Below are positions 8,958-17,954 of a stretch of DNA of 64,000 nt, one piece after another. Origin of the DNA: an uncultured Odoribacter sp. (GTDB taxonomy: Bacteria; Bacteroidota; Bacteroidia; Bacteroidales; Marinifilaceae); the NCBI GenBank assembly GCA_900544025.1, contig UQTM01000005.1:14576-78575 (forward strand). The letters run 5' to 3'. A model generated the notes under the pieces. That model was not told where the DNA came from. It saw nothing but the letters and a program-made list of their open reading frames with translations, and searched no databases. Position numbers and translations under genes: made by a program. The stretch's first letter is position 1, and each line of letters opens with the position of its first letter.

Positions 8958-9923
8958 TTAAACCACTCCTTCTCTCAGGATATCATGCAAATGCACCATT
9001 CCTTTATAAGTACCCCCTTCGCCCGTCACCACCAATTGAGTGATGCTGTTCTTTTCCATCAGCCGAAAAGCATCATACGCCAATTCTTCTTCGGAGATCA
9101 CTTTCGGAGATGCCGACATAATGTCTTTCGCTTTCAATCCATTCACATCCTTATATTTCTCTAACATACGCCTCAAGTCTCCGTCGGTTACAATTCCCAA
9201 CAGTTTATTTTGCCCGTCGGTTACGGCTACAGCCCCCAAACGCCCTCCCGATATTGCCAGGATCACCCGCCGGATATCGTCATCCAATGTCACGCAAGGC
9301 GTATTTTCCCGGTCATATACATCAGAAACCCTTGTATATAACCGTTTCCCCAGCGAACCTCCCGGATGATATTTTGCAAAATCGCGACTCGAAAAGTTGC
9401 GGCACTGAATCAGGCAAATCGCCAGAGCATCTCCCAAAACCAATTGAGCCGTAGTTGAATTGGTCGGAGCTAAATTATTGGGACAAGCTTCTTTTTCCAC
9501 CTGCGCTTTTAATACGTAAGCGGCATTTTTGGCAAGAAAGGAATCCATATTCGACACCATGGCGACAATCTGCTCATTACCGACATTCCGGATCAGGGGG
9601 ATCAGCACTTTAATTTCCGGTGTATTCCCGCTTTTCGAGATACAGATCACCACATCATCATGGCAGATCATCCCCAAATCACCGTGAATCGCATCGGCAG
9701 CGTGCATGAACACCGACGGCGTTCCCGTAGAGTTCAGTGTTGCCACAATCTTCTGAGCTATAATGGCACTTTTACCTATTCCGGTCACAATCACCCTTCC
9801 TTTACTCTGATAAATCAGATTTACGACCTTCTCAAAATCATCATCTATATAATCGGCTAAATTTCTGATAGCTTCCGATTCTTCTAAAATGACTTTTTTT
9901 GCAACATTCTTTATATCAACCAT
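8958..9923 (-). CDS. kdsD: D-arabinose 5-phosphate isomerase (KpsF/GutQ family)
   Basis: Interconverts ribulose 5-phosphate and arabinose 5-phosphate, the first step towards the LPS sugar Kdo. Its 321 residues contain an N-terminal SIS sugar-isomerase domain (VIVTGIGKSAIIAQKIVATL, about residue 45; ISKSGNTPEIKVLIP) and two C-terminal CBS domains (about 200-321). The active-site segment FMHAADAIHGDLGM holds the His needed in this family. With lptB nearby it supplies the LPS pathway. The start MVDIKNVAKKVILEE is favoured. A TACCTTTG promoter box lies about 110 bp upstream, divergent from recQ. Confidence 0.94.
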   Translation of the reverse strand: MVDIKNVAKKVILEESEAIRNLADYIDDDFEKVVNLIYQSKGRVIVTGIGKSAIIAQKIVATLNSTGTPSVFMHAADAIHGDLGMICHDDVVICISKSGNTPEIKVLIPLIRNVGNEQIVAMVSNMDSFLAKNAAYVLKAQVEKEACPNNLAPTNSTTAQLVLGDALAICLIQCRNFSSRDFAKYHPGGSLGKRLYTRVSDVYDRENTPCVTLDDDIRRVILAISGGRLGAVAVTDGQNKLLGIVTDGDLRRMLEKYKDVNGLKAKDIMSASPKVISEEELAYDAFRLMEKNSITQLVVTGEGGTYKGMVHLHDILREGVV

Positions 9924-10030
9924 TTCACAAAATGCTTAACAATACCATAAAACAATAGACAAGATTTATAGCAAAAAAATCCCCATAAAATTATGGTTTC
10001 AATTTTTTTTTACTATAACTTTACTAATGG

Positions 10031-10038
10031 CAAAGGTA
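10031..10038 (-). promoter_or_regulatory. Bacteroidetes -7 box for kdsD
   Basis: The minus-strand sequence is TACCTTTG, a full TAnnTTTG match, in the divergent spacer between kdsD and recQ. No matching -33 TTTG is seen. Confidence 0.4.
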
Positions 10039-10096
10039 CCATTTTTTGTCAGTTTAACCCATATAAGTGGTGACAACATTTATTGTGCCAATTTTG

Positions 10097-10126
10097 TTTG
10101 TTCGTACGAATTAAGTTATAAATTTG
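10097..10126 (+). promoter_or_regulatory. recQ promoter (TTTG - 18 bp - TAAATTTG)
   Basis: The -33 box TTTG lies at 10097-10100 and the -7 box TAAATTTG at 10119-10126, 18 bp apart (consensus about 19-21). Predicted transcription starts near 10132, after the first possible ATG at 10124. This supports the ATG at 10172 as the recQ start. Confidence 0.65.
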
Positions 10127-10171
10127 CAGCTCTTTGTCAAAAAAGGTGTGCAGAAAATATTAATTAATACA

Positions 10172-12358
10172 ATGGGATTGCAGATTGATTTACATGCAAA
10201 GTTAAAAGAGTATTTTGGCTTCGATCATTTCAAAGGGAATCAAGAAGCCATTATTAGGAACGTGTTGGAAGGAAATAACACATTTGTATTAATGCCGACA
10301 GGCGGCGGCAAGTCGCTGTGTTATCAATTACCAGCATTGCTATTGGAGGGAACGGCCATCGTGATTTCTCCGTTGATCGCCCTGATGAAAAATCAGGTAG
10401 ATGCTATGCGCTCTTTCTCTGAAGCTGAGGGAATCGCTCATTTCTTAAATTCTTCCCTTTCCAAAAACGAGATTCTAAATGTAAAAGAAGATATCCTTTC
10501 GGGAAAAACAAAACTATTATATGTAGCACCCGAATCTCTGACGAAGGAAAGCAATGTCGAATTTCTGAAAAAAATAAAGATATCTTTCTTTGCTGTGGAC
10601 GAAGCGCATTGTATTTCGGAATGGGGACACGATTTCCGTACGGAATACCGGAAAATACGCCCGATTGTAGAGGAAATCGGGAAAGCTCCGATTATCGCCC
10701 TGACTGCCACTGCAACTCCGAAGGTACAAAACGATATTCAAAAAAACCTGGATATGCTCGATGCCCAGGTATTTAAATCCTCGTTCAACCGCCCGAACCT
10801 TTATTATGAAGTGCGTGCCAAGGTCGGTGACACGAATAAAGACATTATCAAATTCATTAAGAACCATGAAGGTAAATCCGGCATTATCTATTGCCTGAGC
10901 CGGAAAAAGGTGGAAGAACTGGCCGAGATGCTGAGCATTAACGGCATAAAGGCCGCTCCTTACCATGCCGGCATGGACGCAAATACCCGGAGTGCCAATC
11001 AGGATAAATTCCTGATGGAAGAAGTGGATGTAATCGTCGCAACGATCGCTTTCGGCATGGGAATAGACAAACCGGACGTGCGTTTTGTGATACACTACGA
11101 CATTCCCAAGAGCCTGGAAGGCTACTACCAGGAAACAGGCCGGGCGGGACGCGACGGCGGAGAAGGGATCTGCCTGACTTATTATAGCTATAAGGATATA
11201 CAAAAACTGGAAAAATTTATGCAGGGCAAGCCGATTGCAGAACAGGAAATCGGCAAGCAGTTGTTGATGGAAACCGTGGCCTATGCAGAAACTTCCCTTT
11301 GTCGCCGAAAAGTGTTATTACATTATTTCGGAGAAAACTACGAAGAAGATAACTGCGGTTGCTGCGACAACTGCCTGTATCCGAAAAAAGAATTTGAAGG
11401 CAAGGAATTCATGCTCGATGCCCTTAGCCTGGTGAGCGAAGTAAAAGAGAAATTTAAAATAGAACACTTAGTCAATATCTTGATCGGCGAAGCCGATTCT
11501 GCGGTAAAATCATACAAACACGACAAACTGGAAATGTTCGGTTCAGGCTCTGAAAAAAGCCGTCATTTCTGGACAATGGTTTACCGGAGGGCATTGGTAA
11601 GCTCATTCATCGAAAAAGATATTGAACAATATGGAGTAATCAAATTAACAGAAGAAGGTCAGAAATTCTTGGATGACCCTAAAGAGTTTATGCTAATGGA
11701 AGACCACAATTTTGACGAAAACGAGGAAGAAGAAGAAAAGATTCAGGAAAAAGGAGGTGTATCTGCCCTCGACAGTACGTTATTTGCAATCTTAAAAGAC
11801 CTGCGTAAGAAAATTGCTAAGACGAATAATTTGCCTCCTTACGTTATTTTCCAAGATCCATCACTGGAAGATATGTGTACCAACTACCCGATCACCCTGG
11901 AAGAATTAGCTAACATTCAGGGAGTGGGAGCCGGGAAAGCACAAAAATACGGAAAAGAGTTCGTAGAAATCATCAAGCAATATGTAGAAGATAACGAAAT
12001 CGAACGGGCACAGGATATGGTGGTTAAAACCGTAGCCAACAAATCGAAATTCAAGGTATATATCATCCAAAATATCGACCGGAAAATCGATCTCGAAGAT
12101 ATTGCTTCAGCCTTAGGATTATCGTTCGACGAACTGATTAAGGAAATGGAAGCCATTGTATTTTCAGGTACGAAATTGAATACAGACTACTATATCAATA
12201 AAATTTTAGACGACGAACAGCAACAGGAAATTATGGATTATTTTATGGAAGCTCCTTCCGACAATATTTCCGAGGCTTTCGACGAATTTGAAGGAGAGTA
12301 TGCAGAAGAAGACCTGCGCTTGATGCGTTTAAAACTTCACTCCAAACATGGAAATTAA
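10172..12358 (+). CDS. recQ: ATP-dependent DNA helicase RecQ
   Basis: A 3'-5' DNA helicase acting in recombination and repair, 728 residues from the chosen start. Domains in order: two RecA-like helicase lobes with Walker A MPTGGGKSLCYQLPALL, DEAH box AVDEAHCISEWGHDFR and motif VI QETGRAGRDG; a zinc-binding region (CRRKVLLHYF, then CGCCDNC); an RQC winged helix (about 410-510); an acidic linker EDHNFDENEEEEEK; an HRDC-type domain (LEELANIQGVGAGKAQKYG); and an extra C-terminal extension of about 130 residues typical of Bacteroidetes RecQ. An upstream in-frame ATG at 10124 is rejected because it overlaps the -7 box. The hairpin at 12418-12449 ends transcription. Confidence 0.95.
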   Translation: MGLQIDLHAKLKEYFGFDHFKGNQEAIIRNVLEGNNTFVLMPTGGGKSLCYQLPALLLEGTAIVISPLIALMKNQVDAMRSFSEAEGIAHFLNSSLSKNEILNVKEDILSGKTKLLYVAPESLTKESNVEFLKKIKISFFAVDEAHCISEWGHDFRTEYRKIRPIVEEIGKAPIIALTATATPKVQNDIQKNLDMLDAQVFKSSFNRPNLYYEVRAKVGDTNKDIIKFIKNHEGKSGIIYCLSRKKVEELAEMLSINGIKAAPYHAGMDANTRSANQDKFLMEEVDVIVATIAFGMGIDKPDVRFVIHYDIPKSLEGYYQETGRAGRDGGEGICLTYYSYKDIQKLEKFMQGKPIAEQEIGKQLLMETVAYAETSLCRRKVLLHYFGENYEEDNCGCCDNCLYPKKEFEGKEFMLDALSLVSEVKEKFKIEHLVNILIGEADSAVKSYKHDKLEMFGSGSEKSRHFWTMVYRRALVSSFIEKDIEQYGVIKLTEEGQKFLDDPKEFMLMEDHNFDENEEEEEKIQEKGGVSALDSTLFAILKDLRKKIAKTNNLPPYVIFQDPSLEDMCTNYPITLEELANIQGVGAGKAQKYGKEFVEIIKQYVEDNEIERAQDMVVKTVANKSKFKVYIIQNIDRKIDLEDIASALGLSFDELIKEMEAIVFSGTKLNTDYYINKILDDEQQQEIMDYFMEAPSDNISEAFDEFEGEYAEEDLRLMRLKLHSKHGN

Positions 12359-12417
12359 TAAAAGGGACTTTTCCAGCGACCCGGACATTGAATTCCTATT
12401 TATAAAAGCATATAAAC

Positions 12418-12453
12418 AAAAAGACATCCTGAATTTGGGATGTCTTTTTAATA
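12418..12453 (+). terminator. Terminator after recQ
   Basis: AAAAAGACATCC (12418-12429) pairs with GGATGTCTTTTT (12438-12449) around an 8-nt loop and ends in a T run, 60 bp after the recQ stop. Confidence 0.88.
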
Positions 12454-12553
12454 TATCCCAAAAGTCTTTATAAAATTTCTTTGTTATATTTTCACTCAAA
12501 AACCAGACAGAATCGTTTATAAACAATACCTTCGCACCGTTTTAATCCTACTC

Positions 12554-13555
12554 ATGAAACGTAAAAAGCAAATAAGGTATCTTTTATCCTTGCTGTTGAT
12601 TCTGTTAATGGTGGGTGTAGCCGAATGGACAAACGAAAAAGAGATTCTTTTCCCTGAAATGGTCGCCCTGACCATAGGGCTGCTGCTCGTCGATAAACGG
12701 GTATGGCATGTGCAACGCTGGCAAATCGTTCTCCTGATGTCCCTCGGAGCTATCGCAGGGATTTGTATCGTGCGCTACTCTCCTTTGCCTCACTTATACA
12801 ACCTATGCCTGGCCTTTGCTTTTGCCGGCCTTTGTTTACTGATCAGCCGGACAACACTCATCCCCCTGATCTCAGCCTGTGTATTACCTGTATTACTTCA
12901 TACGGAAAGTGTCATTTATCCGGTAACGGTTCTCCTGCTGTCGGCACTGGCCGTACTTGGACAAAAAATATTGGAAAGATTAGGCGTCCGGAATCAGATT
13001 TCCGAAGCTCGATACCGGGAACAAGGATTGAAAGACATTGGCCGGTGGCTGCTTGTATTAAGCTTCGTAGCCCTCGTATCGGGCTTTGCTCTCTCTATAG
13101 ATTATCCCTACCTTATTTTACCGCCTTTAATGGTGACTTTTGCTGAAATCGTCCATTCGAAAGCCGGATTCAGAAACCGTCCTACGCAGGTGTTTTTATT
13201 TTTAGTTACAGCCGCCACGCTGGGAACTGCCTGCCAAATAATAGGCTATCACTATTTCCACCTGCCTGAAACGATCGTTGCTTTTTGCATCACAATCTGC
13301 CTGTTCTTTATCTTTGAATGGACAGGAAAACACTTTGCTCCTGCCGGAGCTTTAGCATTTATTCCACTTTTATTGCCACCTGAAGACCTGATTTGGTTAC
13401 CCTTGCAGGCAGCAATCGGAGCAGCGCTATTCATCACGATCGCCATGGTCGTATTTCAGCGATGTTACCGATGGAAGCGGGCACAACTGGCCTATTGCTT
13501 CACTCCCACCCTGTTGAGAAAACAATTGAATCACCGGAAGATAAAAAACTCTTGA
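12554..13555 (+). CDS. Polytopic inner-membrane protein, function unknown
   Basis: 333 residues made mostly of hydrophobic stretches, about nine or ten predicted transmembrane helices, starting directly after MKRKKQIR and ending in a basic tail. The first half (FPEMVALTIGLLLVDKRVW) and the second half (DYPYLILPPLMVTFAEIVHSK; HFAPAGALAFIPLLLPPEDL) look like two related units with a Pro-Ala-Gly-Ala motif. That motif recalls the HPP membrane-protein family, but the similarity is too weak to name it. A TACCTTCG box (12527-12534, one mismatch to TAnnTTTG) sits 19 bp before the ATG. The gene is convergent with the acetyltransferase gene and appears monocistronic. Confidence 0.7.
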   Translation: MKRKKQIRYLLSLLLILLMVGVAEWTNEKEILFPEMVALTIGLLLVDKRVWHVQRWQIVLLMSLGAIAGICIVRYSPLPHLYNLCLAFAFAGLCLLISRTTLIPLISACVLPVLLHTESVIYPVTVLLLSALAVLGQKILERLGVRNQISEARYREQGLKDIGRWLLVLSFVALVSGFALSIDYPYLILPPLMVTFAEIVHSKAGFRNRPTQVFLFLVTAATLGTACQIIGYHYFHLPETIVAFCITICLFFIFEWTGKHFAPAGALAFIPLLLPPEDLIWLPLQAAIGAALFITIAMVVFQRCYRWKRAQLAYCFTPTLLRKQLNHRKIKNS

Positions 13556-13615
13556 TACAGCAGAATTTTATCTCACTCCAATATTTCCGAACGGTTATCG
13601 GACAGACAAGCCATT

Positions 13616-14788
13616 TTATTTGTCGGCCGAACGAACAAATTCAATATCCTCACGGAACAACTTCCGGTAAGTAACATGAGTTTTAGCGATCGACGCCCCG
13701 ATATAATCCATCAAATGCATCATTTGCGGATTGAAATCACCGATCCAGTTCATTTCAAGCCATTTATAATGACTGTCCTTCGCCACGATCTGTTCACAGA
13801 ATCGTTTAATCATAGCAGCTTCCACGCCTTTCGACTGAAACTCAGGGACTACCCCGAACAACTGTCCTAAAGCCACGCTGATCTTTTTAATTTTCTTATA
13901 ATAAAAGAATTTTACAATTCCCGGTAAATTCAGCTTACCGTTTACATGCCGTATCACCTGATTCAGTTCCGGAAACATCAGAAAAAAACCGATAGGAACA
14001 TTCTTATAATAGGCAAAATAAATCAGGTCTTCATCGATAATAGGCTGCAACGCCTTGTATATGGTTTCCACCTGCTCTCTGGTAATTCCTTCCACTCCGT
14101 GTACCTCCAAGTTCCAGGCTTTATTATACACTTCCAGCAACGAGTCGATAGCCCGTTGTTTTCCGATTTCCCGATACGTATGCACCGAATAATCCGGGTC
14201 TTTCAGCAAACGGTCTGCCTTCCACACCACCAGCTTCGACAAGCTCTCCATCGCCAGCTTCGTCCGGTAAGTAAACTGTTTAAAATAATCGTGGAAACCG
14301 TATTCCTCGAAAAAAGGAACGTAATAAGGCTGAGTGTAAGGCATAGCATAATTCGGCGTCTGGTCGAAACCGTCCACCAGCAATCCCCACCACTCTAAAC
14401 GCTCGCCGAAATTCACAGGGCCTTCCATAGCTTCCATCCCCCGGCTTTCCAACCATTCCCGACACTTATCGAATAACATAAAAGCAGCTTCGCGGTCGTC
14501 GATACATTCAAAGAATCCCATTTGCCCTACCGAATATTTATCCAAACGGCAGGTCTTACCGTTTACAAAAGCGGCGACACGTCCTACACATTTCCCCTGT
14601 TCGTTCAACAACAGCCAACGGATACATTCCCCACGCTTAAAACAAGGATTTTTATCCTTATCGAATACACTGCGGATATCGTTATCCAATGGCCTGATCC
14701 AATATTCATTTCCCTTATACAACTCCACCGGGAGCTGAATAAAAGCTTCTTCCTGTTGTTTGTCGGTTACTTCTACGAGAGAATACAT
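13616..14788 (-). CDS. GNAT-superfamily acyltransferase-like protein (YghO-type)
   Basis: A soluble 390-residue protein of the family that includes E. coli YghO. The N-terminal part has LPVELYKGNEYWIRPL and the charged FDKDKNPCFKRGE. The next block (VGRVAAFVNGK, then MGFFECIDD, then GPVNFGERLEWWGLLVDGF) forms a first GNAT-like fold, and YNKAWNLEVHGVEGITREQ leads into a second one (IGFFLMFPELNQVIRHVNG; LGQLFGVVPEFQSKGVEAAM, resembling the acetyl-CoA loop). The substrate is unknown. It lies 78 bp downstream of gpsA on the same strand and may belong to the lysS-gpsA unit. Confidence 0.75.
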   Translation of the reverse strand: MYSLVEVTDKQQEEAFIQLPVELYKGNEYWIRPLDNDIRSVFDKDKNPCFKRGECIRWLLLNEQGKCVGRVAAFVNGKTCRLDKYSVGQMGFFECIDDREAAFMLFDKCREWLESRGMEAMEGPVNFGERLEWWGLLVDGFDQTPNYAMPYTQPYYVPFFEEYGFHDYFKQFTYRTKLAMESLSKLVVWKADRLLKDPDYSVHTYREIGKQRAIDSLLEVYNKAWNLEVHGVEGITREQVETIYKALQPIIDEDLIYFAYYKNVPIGFFLMFPELNQVIRHVNGKLNLPGIVKFFYYKKIKKISVALGQLFGVVPEFQSKGVEAAMIKRFCEQIVAKDSHYKWLEMNWIGDFNPQMMHLMDYIGASIAKTHVTYRKLFREDIEFVRSADK

Positions 14789-14866
14789 AGTTTATATTTA
14801 GGGTTAAGATCGAATCGTTAAAAATAGCATTTTTTCCAGCCTGACAGGAACAGCGTTTCCGGGTAA

Positions 14867-15868
14867 TCACCTCAATTGCTCGGTCAGCAAGCGAATCTCC
14901 ATGGCCGGACTGATCCGTTCGTAAAGAATATTATATACCGCATTGGTTATCGGCATGTTTACATGATACTGCCGATTGATCTCATAAATGCCCTTCACGC
15001 CGAAATAACCTTCTGCGATCATCAGCATTTCCATCTGTGCCGATTTTACGGAATACCCTTTACCGATCATCGTACCAAAAGTTCGGTTACGGCTGAATTG
15101 CGAATAGGCGGTCACCAACAAATCGCCTAAATAGGCCGAACTTTTAATATCCCGCTCTATCGGATGTACGACAGCCACAAAACGCTCTATTTCCTGTATG
15201 GCATTGGAAACCAACACCGCCTGGAAATTATCTCCATAGCGCAGCCCGTGACAAATACCTGCCGCTATTGCAATAATATTTTTCATAACGGCAGCATATT
15301 CCGTGCCATAAATATCGTCGGAGATCGTTGTCTTTACATAATGACAATTAAATAATTGCGATACCTGCCGGGCAACCCGTGTATCATGACAGGCGAAGGT
15401 GAGATAGGAAAGGCGTTCCAAGGCTATTTCTTCTGCATGGCAGGGACCGGAAATCACGACGATCTGTTCCAAAGGAACATCGTAATACTGATTGAAAAAC
15501 TCGGCAATGATCAGGTTATCGTCCGGGATCAGCCCCTTGATCGCCGAAACCACGATCTTCCCTTCCAAAGAGCACTTCGCCCGCCCCAACACTGTTTTCA
15601 AAAAAGCGCTGGGGATTGCAAAGATGATAATATCCGACATGGCGATCAACTTGTCCAGATCGTCGGTAAAGGTGATCCGGGATAGATCGAAATCGACTGC
15701 ACAAAGATACCGGGGATTATGTTTTAGCTCCTTAAAGGCTTCTATCGTCTCAATATTCCGCATAAACCAATTGATATGCTCATTGGTTTCTGTCAATATT
15801 TTAGCGATCGCAGTAGCCCAACTACCACCGCCGACAACCGCTATCCTTGGATTTTCAGGTATTTCCAT
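14867..15868 (-). CDS. gpsA: NAD(P)H-dependent glycerol-3-phosphate dehydrogenase
   Basis: Reduces dihydroxyacetone phosphate to sn-glycerol 3-phosphate for phospholipid synthesis. The 333-residue length is typical. The N-terminal Rossmann loop IAVVGGGSWATAIAKIL carries an unusual Ala where most members have WGTA. Other family motifs are AIKGLIPDDN (catalytic Lys region), ISGPCHAEEIA, the TEYAAVMKNIIAIAAG helix with the catalytic Lys, and LGDLLVTAYSQFSRNRTFG. It is 88 bp downstream of lysS. The hairpin in that gap may partly end lysS transcription. Confidence 0.95.
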   Translation of the reverse strand: MEIPENPRIAVVGGGSWATAIAKILTETNEHINWFMRNIETIEAFKELKHNPRYLCAVDFDLSRITFTDDLDKLIAMSDIIIFAIPSAFLKTVLGRAKCSLEGKIVVSAIKGLIPDDNLIIAEFFNQYYDVPLEQIVVISGPCHAEEIALERLSYLTFACHDTRVARQVSQLFNCHYVKTTISDDIYGTEYAAVMKNIIAIAAGICHGLRYGDNFQAVLVSNAIQEIERFVAVVHPIERDIKSSAYLGDLLVTAYSQFSRNRTFGTMIGKGYSVKSAQMEMLMIAEGYFGVKGIYEINRQYHVNMPITNAVYNILYERISPAMEIRLLTEQLR

Positions 15869-15890
15869 GAAATGATACTTTAAAAACGAA

Positions 15891-15939
15891 ATTGCGGCTT
15901 ACAACTCCCTGTCACGTATCAGATATTGTAAACCGCAAT
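15891..15939 (-). terminator. Hairpin between lysS and gpsA, possible partial terminator
   Basis: On the minus strand a 14-bp stem (ATTGCGGTTTACAA with TTGTAAGCCGCAAT, one G-U pair) encloses a 21-nt loop and is followed by TTCGTTTTTA. The long loop and interrupted T run suggest attenuation or a weak terminator. Confidence 0.5.
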
Positions 15940-15956
15940 ATACTAAATTTTTGAAA

Positions 15957-17678
15957 TTACTTCAACCAATTCTTCACATCTTCCGGGGTTGGAGCTGCCA
16001 ATCCCAGTTTTTCTTTCTTGTTGATTCCGCACAATTGCTGATGTAATTTATTGGGATTATCAACAGCTTTCAACGCTTCCACCGTCAGGAAACCCGCTTT
16101 CTTCACCACCTCTATCCATTCTTTCGGCATTCCCAATTCTTCAAACTTCTCATCCGGATCGATCACAGCTTTCTTCTCCGGCTTCATTTGCGGGAAGAAC
16201 AACACATCCTGAATAGAAGCGCTGTTTGTCAGGAACATGCAAAGCCGGTCGATGCCGATGCCCATCCCAGAAGTGGGAGGCATTCCGTATTCCAAAGCCC
16301 TTACAAAATCGTAATCGATATACATAGCCTCGTCATCACCACGCTCCTGGAGTTTCAACTGATCCTGGAAACGTTCCAGCTGGTCGATCGGGTCGTTCAA
16401 TTCCGAATAAGCGTTCGCCACCTCTTTCCCGTTCACAAACAGCTCGAAACGTTCCGTTAAATCGGGATTTTCACGATGTTTTTTAGTCAAAGGCGACATC
16501 TCTTTCGGATAATCGTAAATGAAGGTGGGCTGAATGTAATGGCTTTCACACTTCTCTCCGAAGATCTCGTCGATCAGCTTTCCTTTCCCCATCGTTTTAT
16601 CTACGGGAATATTCATTTCCACACAAGCGTTATACAACTCTTCTTCCGACATTTTTTCAATATCGTAACCGGTGTATTCTTTAATCGCATCTGCCATTCG
16701 GACACGGCGGAAAGGACGCTTAAAATCGATTTCATTTTCACCGATAACCGCTTTCGTCGATCCGTTGATCGCCAAAGCCGCCGTTTCGATCATTTCTTCG
16801 GTGAAATTCATCATCCACAGGTAGTCCTTATAGGCCACATAAATTTCCATACAGGTAAATTCAGGATTATGTGTCCTGTCCATACCTTCGTTACGGAAAT
16901 TGCGGGAAAACTCGTAAACCCCTTCAAATCCGCCAACAATCAGTCGTTTCAGATACAATTCGTTCGCAATACGCAAATACAACGGAATATCCAGCGCATT
17001 ATGATGCGTGATGAACGGACGCGCAGAAGCACCTCCGGGAATAGATTGCAAAACCGGGGTTTCTACTTCCAGATACCCTTTGGAGTTGAAAAAATTACGA
17101 ATCGCATTGATCATTTTCGTCCGCTTCACGAACACATCTTTCACCTGCGGATTTACGATCAAATCAAGATAACGCTGGCGGTAACGCTGTTCCGGATCAG
17201 TAAAGGCATCGAATAATTTTCCGTCTTTTTCTTTCACCACCGGAAGCGGGCGCAAAGATTTCGACAACATGGTCAATTCTTTGGCGTGCACAGAGATTTC
17301 CCCAGTCTGGGTACGGAAAACAAAACCTTTCACTCCGACAATATCCCCGATGTCCATCAATTTCTTGAACACGGTGTTGTAAGCAGTAGAATTTTCATCG
17401 TTCGAAATATCGTCCCGGCTCACATACACCTGAATACGTCCGGTAGCATCCTGCAATTCAAAAAATGAAGCTTTACCCATAATCCTCCGGCTCATCATTC
17501 TCCCTGCAATCACCACATTACGGGCTTCGGCTGTATCGTCGAATCCGTCCTTGATGTCTGCCGCATGAGCTGTCACTTGAAATTCGGCAGCCGGATAGGC
17601 CGCTATACCCAATTTTTCCAATTCACTTAATGAATTCCTTCGGATTACCTCCTGTTCGCTTAATTCGGTAAAACTCAT
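15957..17678 (-). CDS. lysS: Lysyl-tRNA synthetase (class II)
   Basis: Charges tRNA-Lys. The N-terminal OB-fold anticodon-binding domain covers about residues 55-160 (VVIAGRMMSRRIMGKASFFELQ cut by standard loops). The class II catalytic core follows, with motif 2 FRNEGMDRTHNPEFTCMEIY and motif 3 GMGIGIDRLCMFL. At 573 residues it is about 70 longer than E. coli LysS: after the normal end near residue 500 there is a helical extension (FEELGMPKEWIEVVKKAGF to PTPEDVKNWLK), which I take as the usual Bacteroidetes form. A TATCTTTG box lies upstream in the spacer shared with recJ. Confidence 0.97.
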   Translation of the reverse strand: MSFTELSEQEVIRRNSLSELEKLGIAAYPAAEFQVTAHAADIKDGFDDTAEARNVVIAGRMMSRRIMGKASFFELQDATGRIQVYVSRDDISNDENSTAYNTVFKKLMDIGDIVGVKGFVFRTQTGEISVHAKELTMLSKSLRPLPVVKEKDGKLFDAFTDPEQRYRQRYLDLIVNPQVKDVFVKRTKMINAIRNFFNSKGYLEVETPVLQSIPGGASARPFITHHNALDIPLYLRIANELYLKRLIVGGFEGVYEFSRNFRNEGMDRTHNPEFTCMEIYVAYKDYLWMMNFTEEMIETAALAINGSTKAVIGENEIDFKRPFRRVRMADAIKEYTGYDIEKMSEEELYNACVEMNIPVDKTMGKGKLIDEIFGEKCESHYIQPTFIYDYPKEMSPLTKKHRENPDLTERFELFVNGKEVANAYSELNDPIDQLERFQDQLKLQERGDDEAMYIDYDFVRALEYGMPPTSGMGIGIDRLCMFLTNSASIQDVLFFPQMKPEKKAVIDPDEKFEELGMPKEWIEVVKKAGFLTVEALKAVDNPNKLHQQLCGINKKEKLGLAAPTPEDVKNWLK

Positions 17679-17740
17679 CTTTATATTATTTAATTATTTT
17701 AATATCAAATATTTAAACTGACTAATACATAATTGACGTG

Positions 17741-17748
17741 CAAAGATA
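17741..17748 (-). promoter_or_regulatory. Bacteroidetes -7 box for lysS
   Basis: The minus-strand sequence is TATCTTTG (TAnnTTTG), 63 bp before the lysS start, in the lysS-recJ divergent spacer. Confidence 0.45.
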
Positions 17749-17896
17749 GTAAAAAAAGAAAAGAGAAAAGACGGAAAAGGCAAAAACCAATCGCAAAAAT
17801 AATCCGTAAAGTAGTTATTGCAAATTTTTGTTACAGAGCCGATTAATTTTAAATTTCCAAAAGCTCTGCTTTCGTTTCTATAAATTAATCGGTTTT

Positions 17897-17904
17897 TAAC
17901 TTTG
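17897..17904 (+). promoter_or_regulatory. Bacteroidetes -7 box for recJ-recR
   Basis: TAACTTTG matches TAnnTTTG. Predicted transcription begins near 17911, after the in-frame ATG at 17907, so the recJ start is placed at 17955. Confidence 0.5.
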
Positions 17905-17954
17905 AAATGACAAGGAATTTCTGCTTCTTTGTATCAGAATTGGAAAAAAGTATA

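Noticed and set aside
16476..17216. 246-codon plus-strand frame opposite lysS
   Set aside because: Shadow of a clear lysyl-tRNA synthetase gene with no family match of its own.
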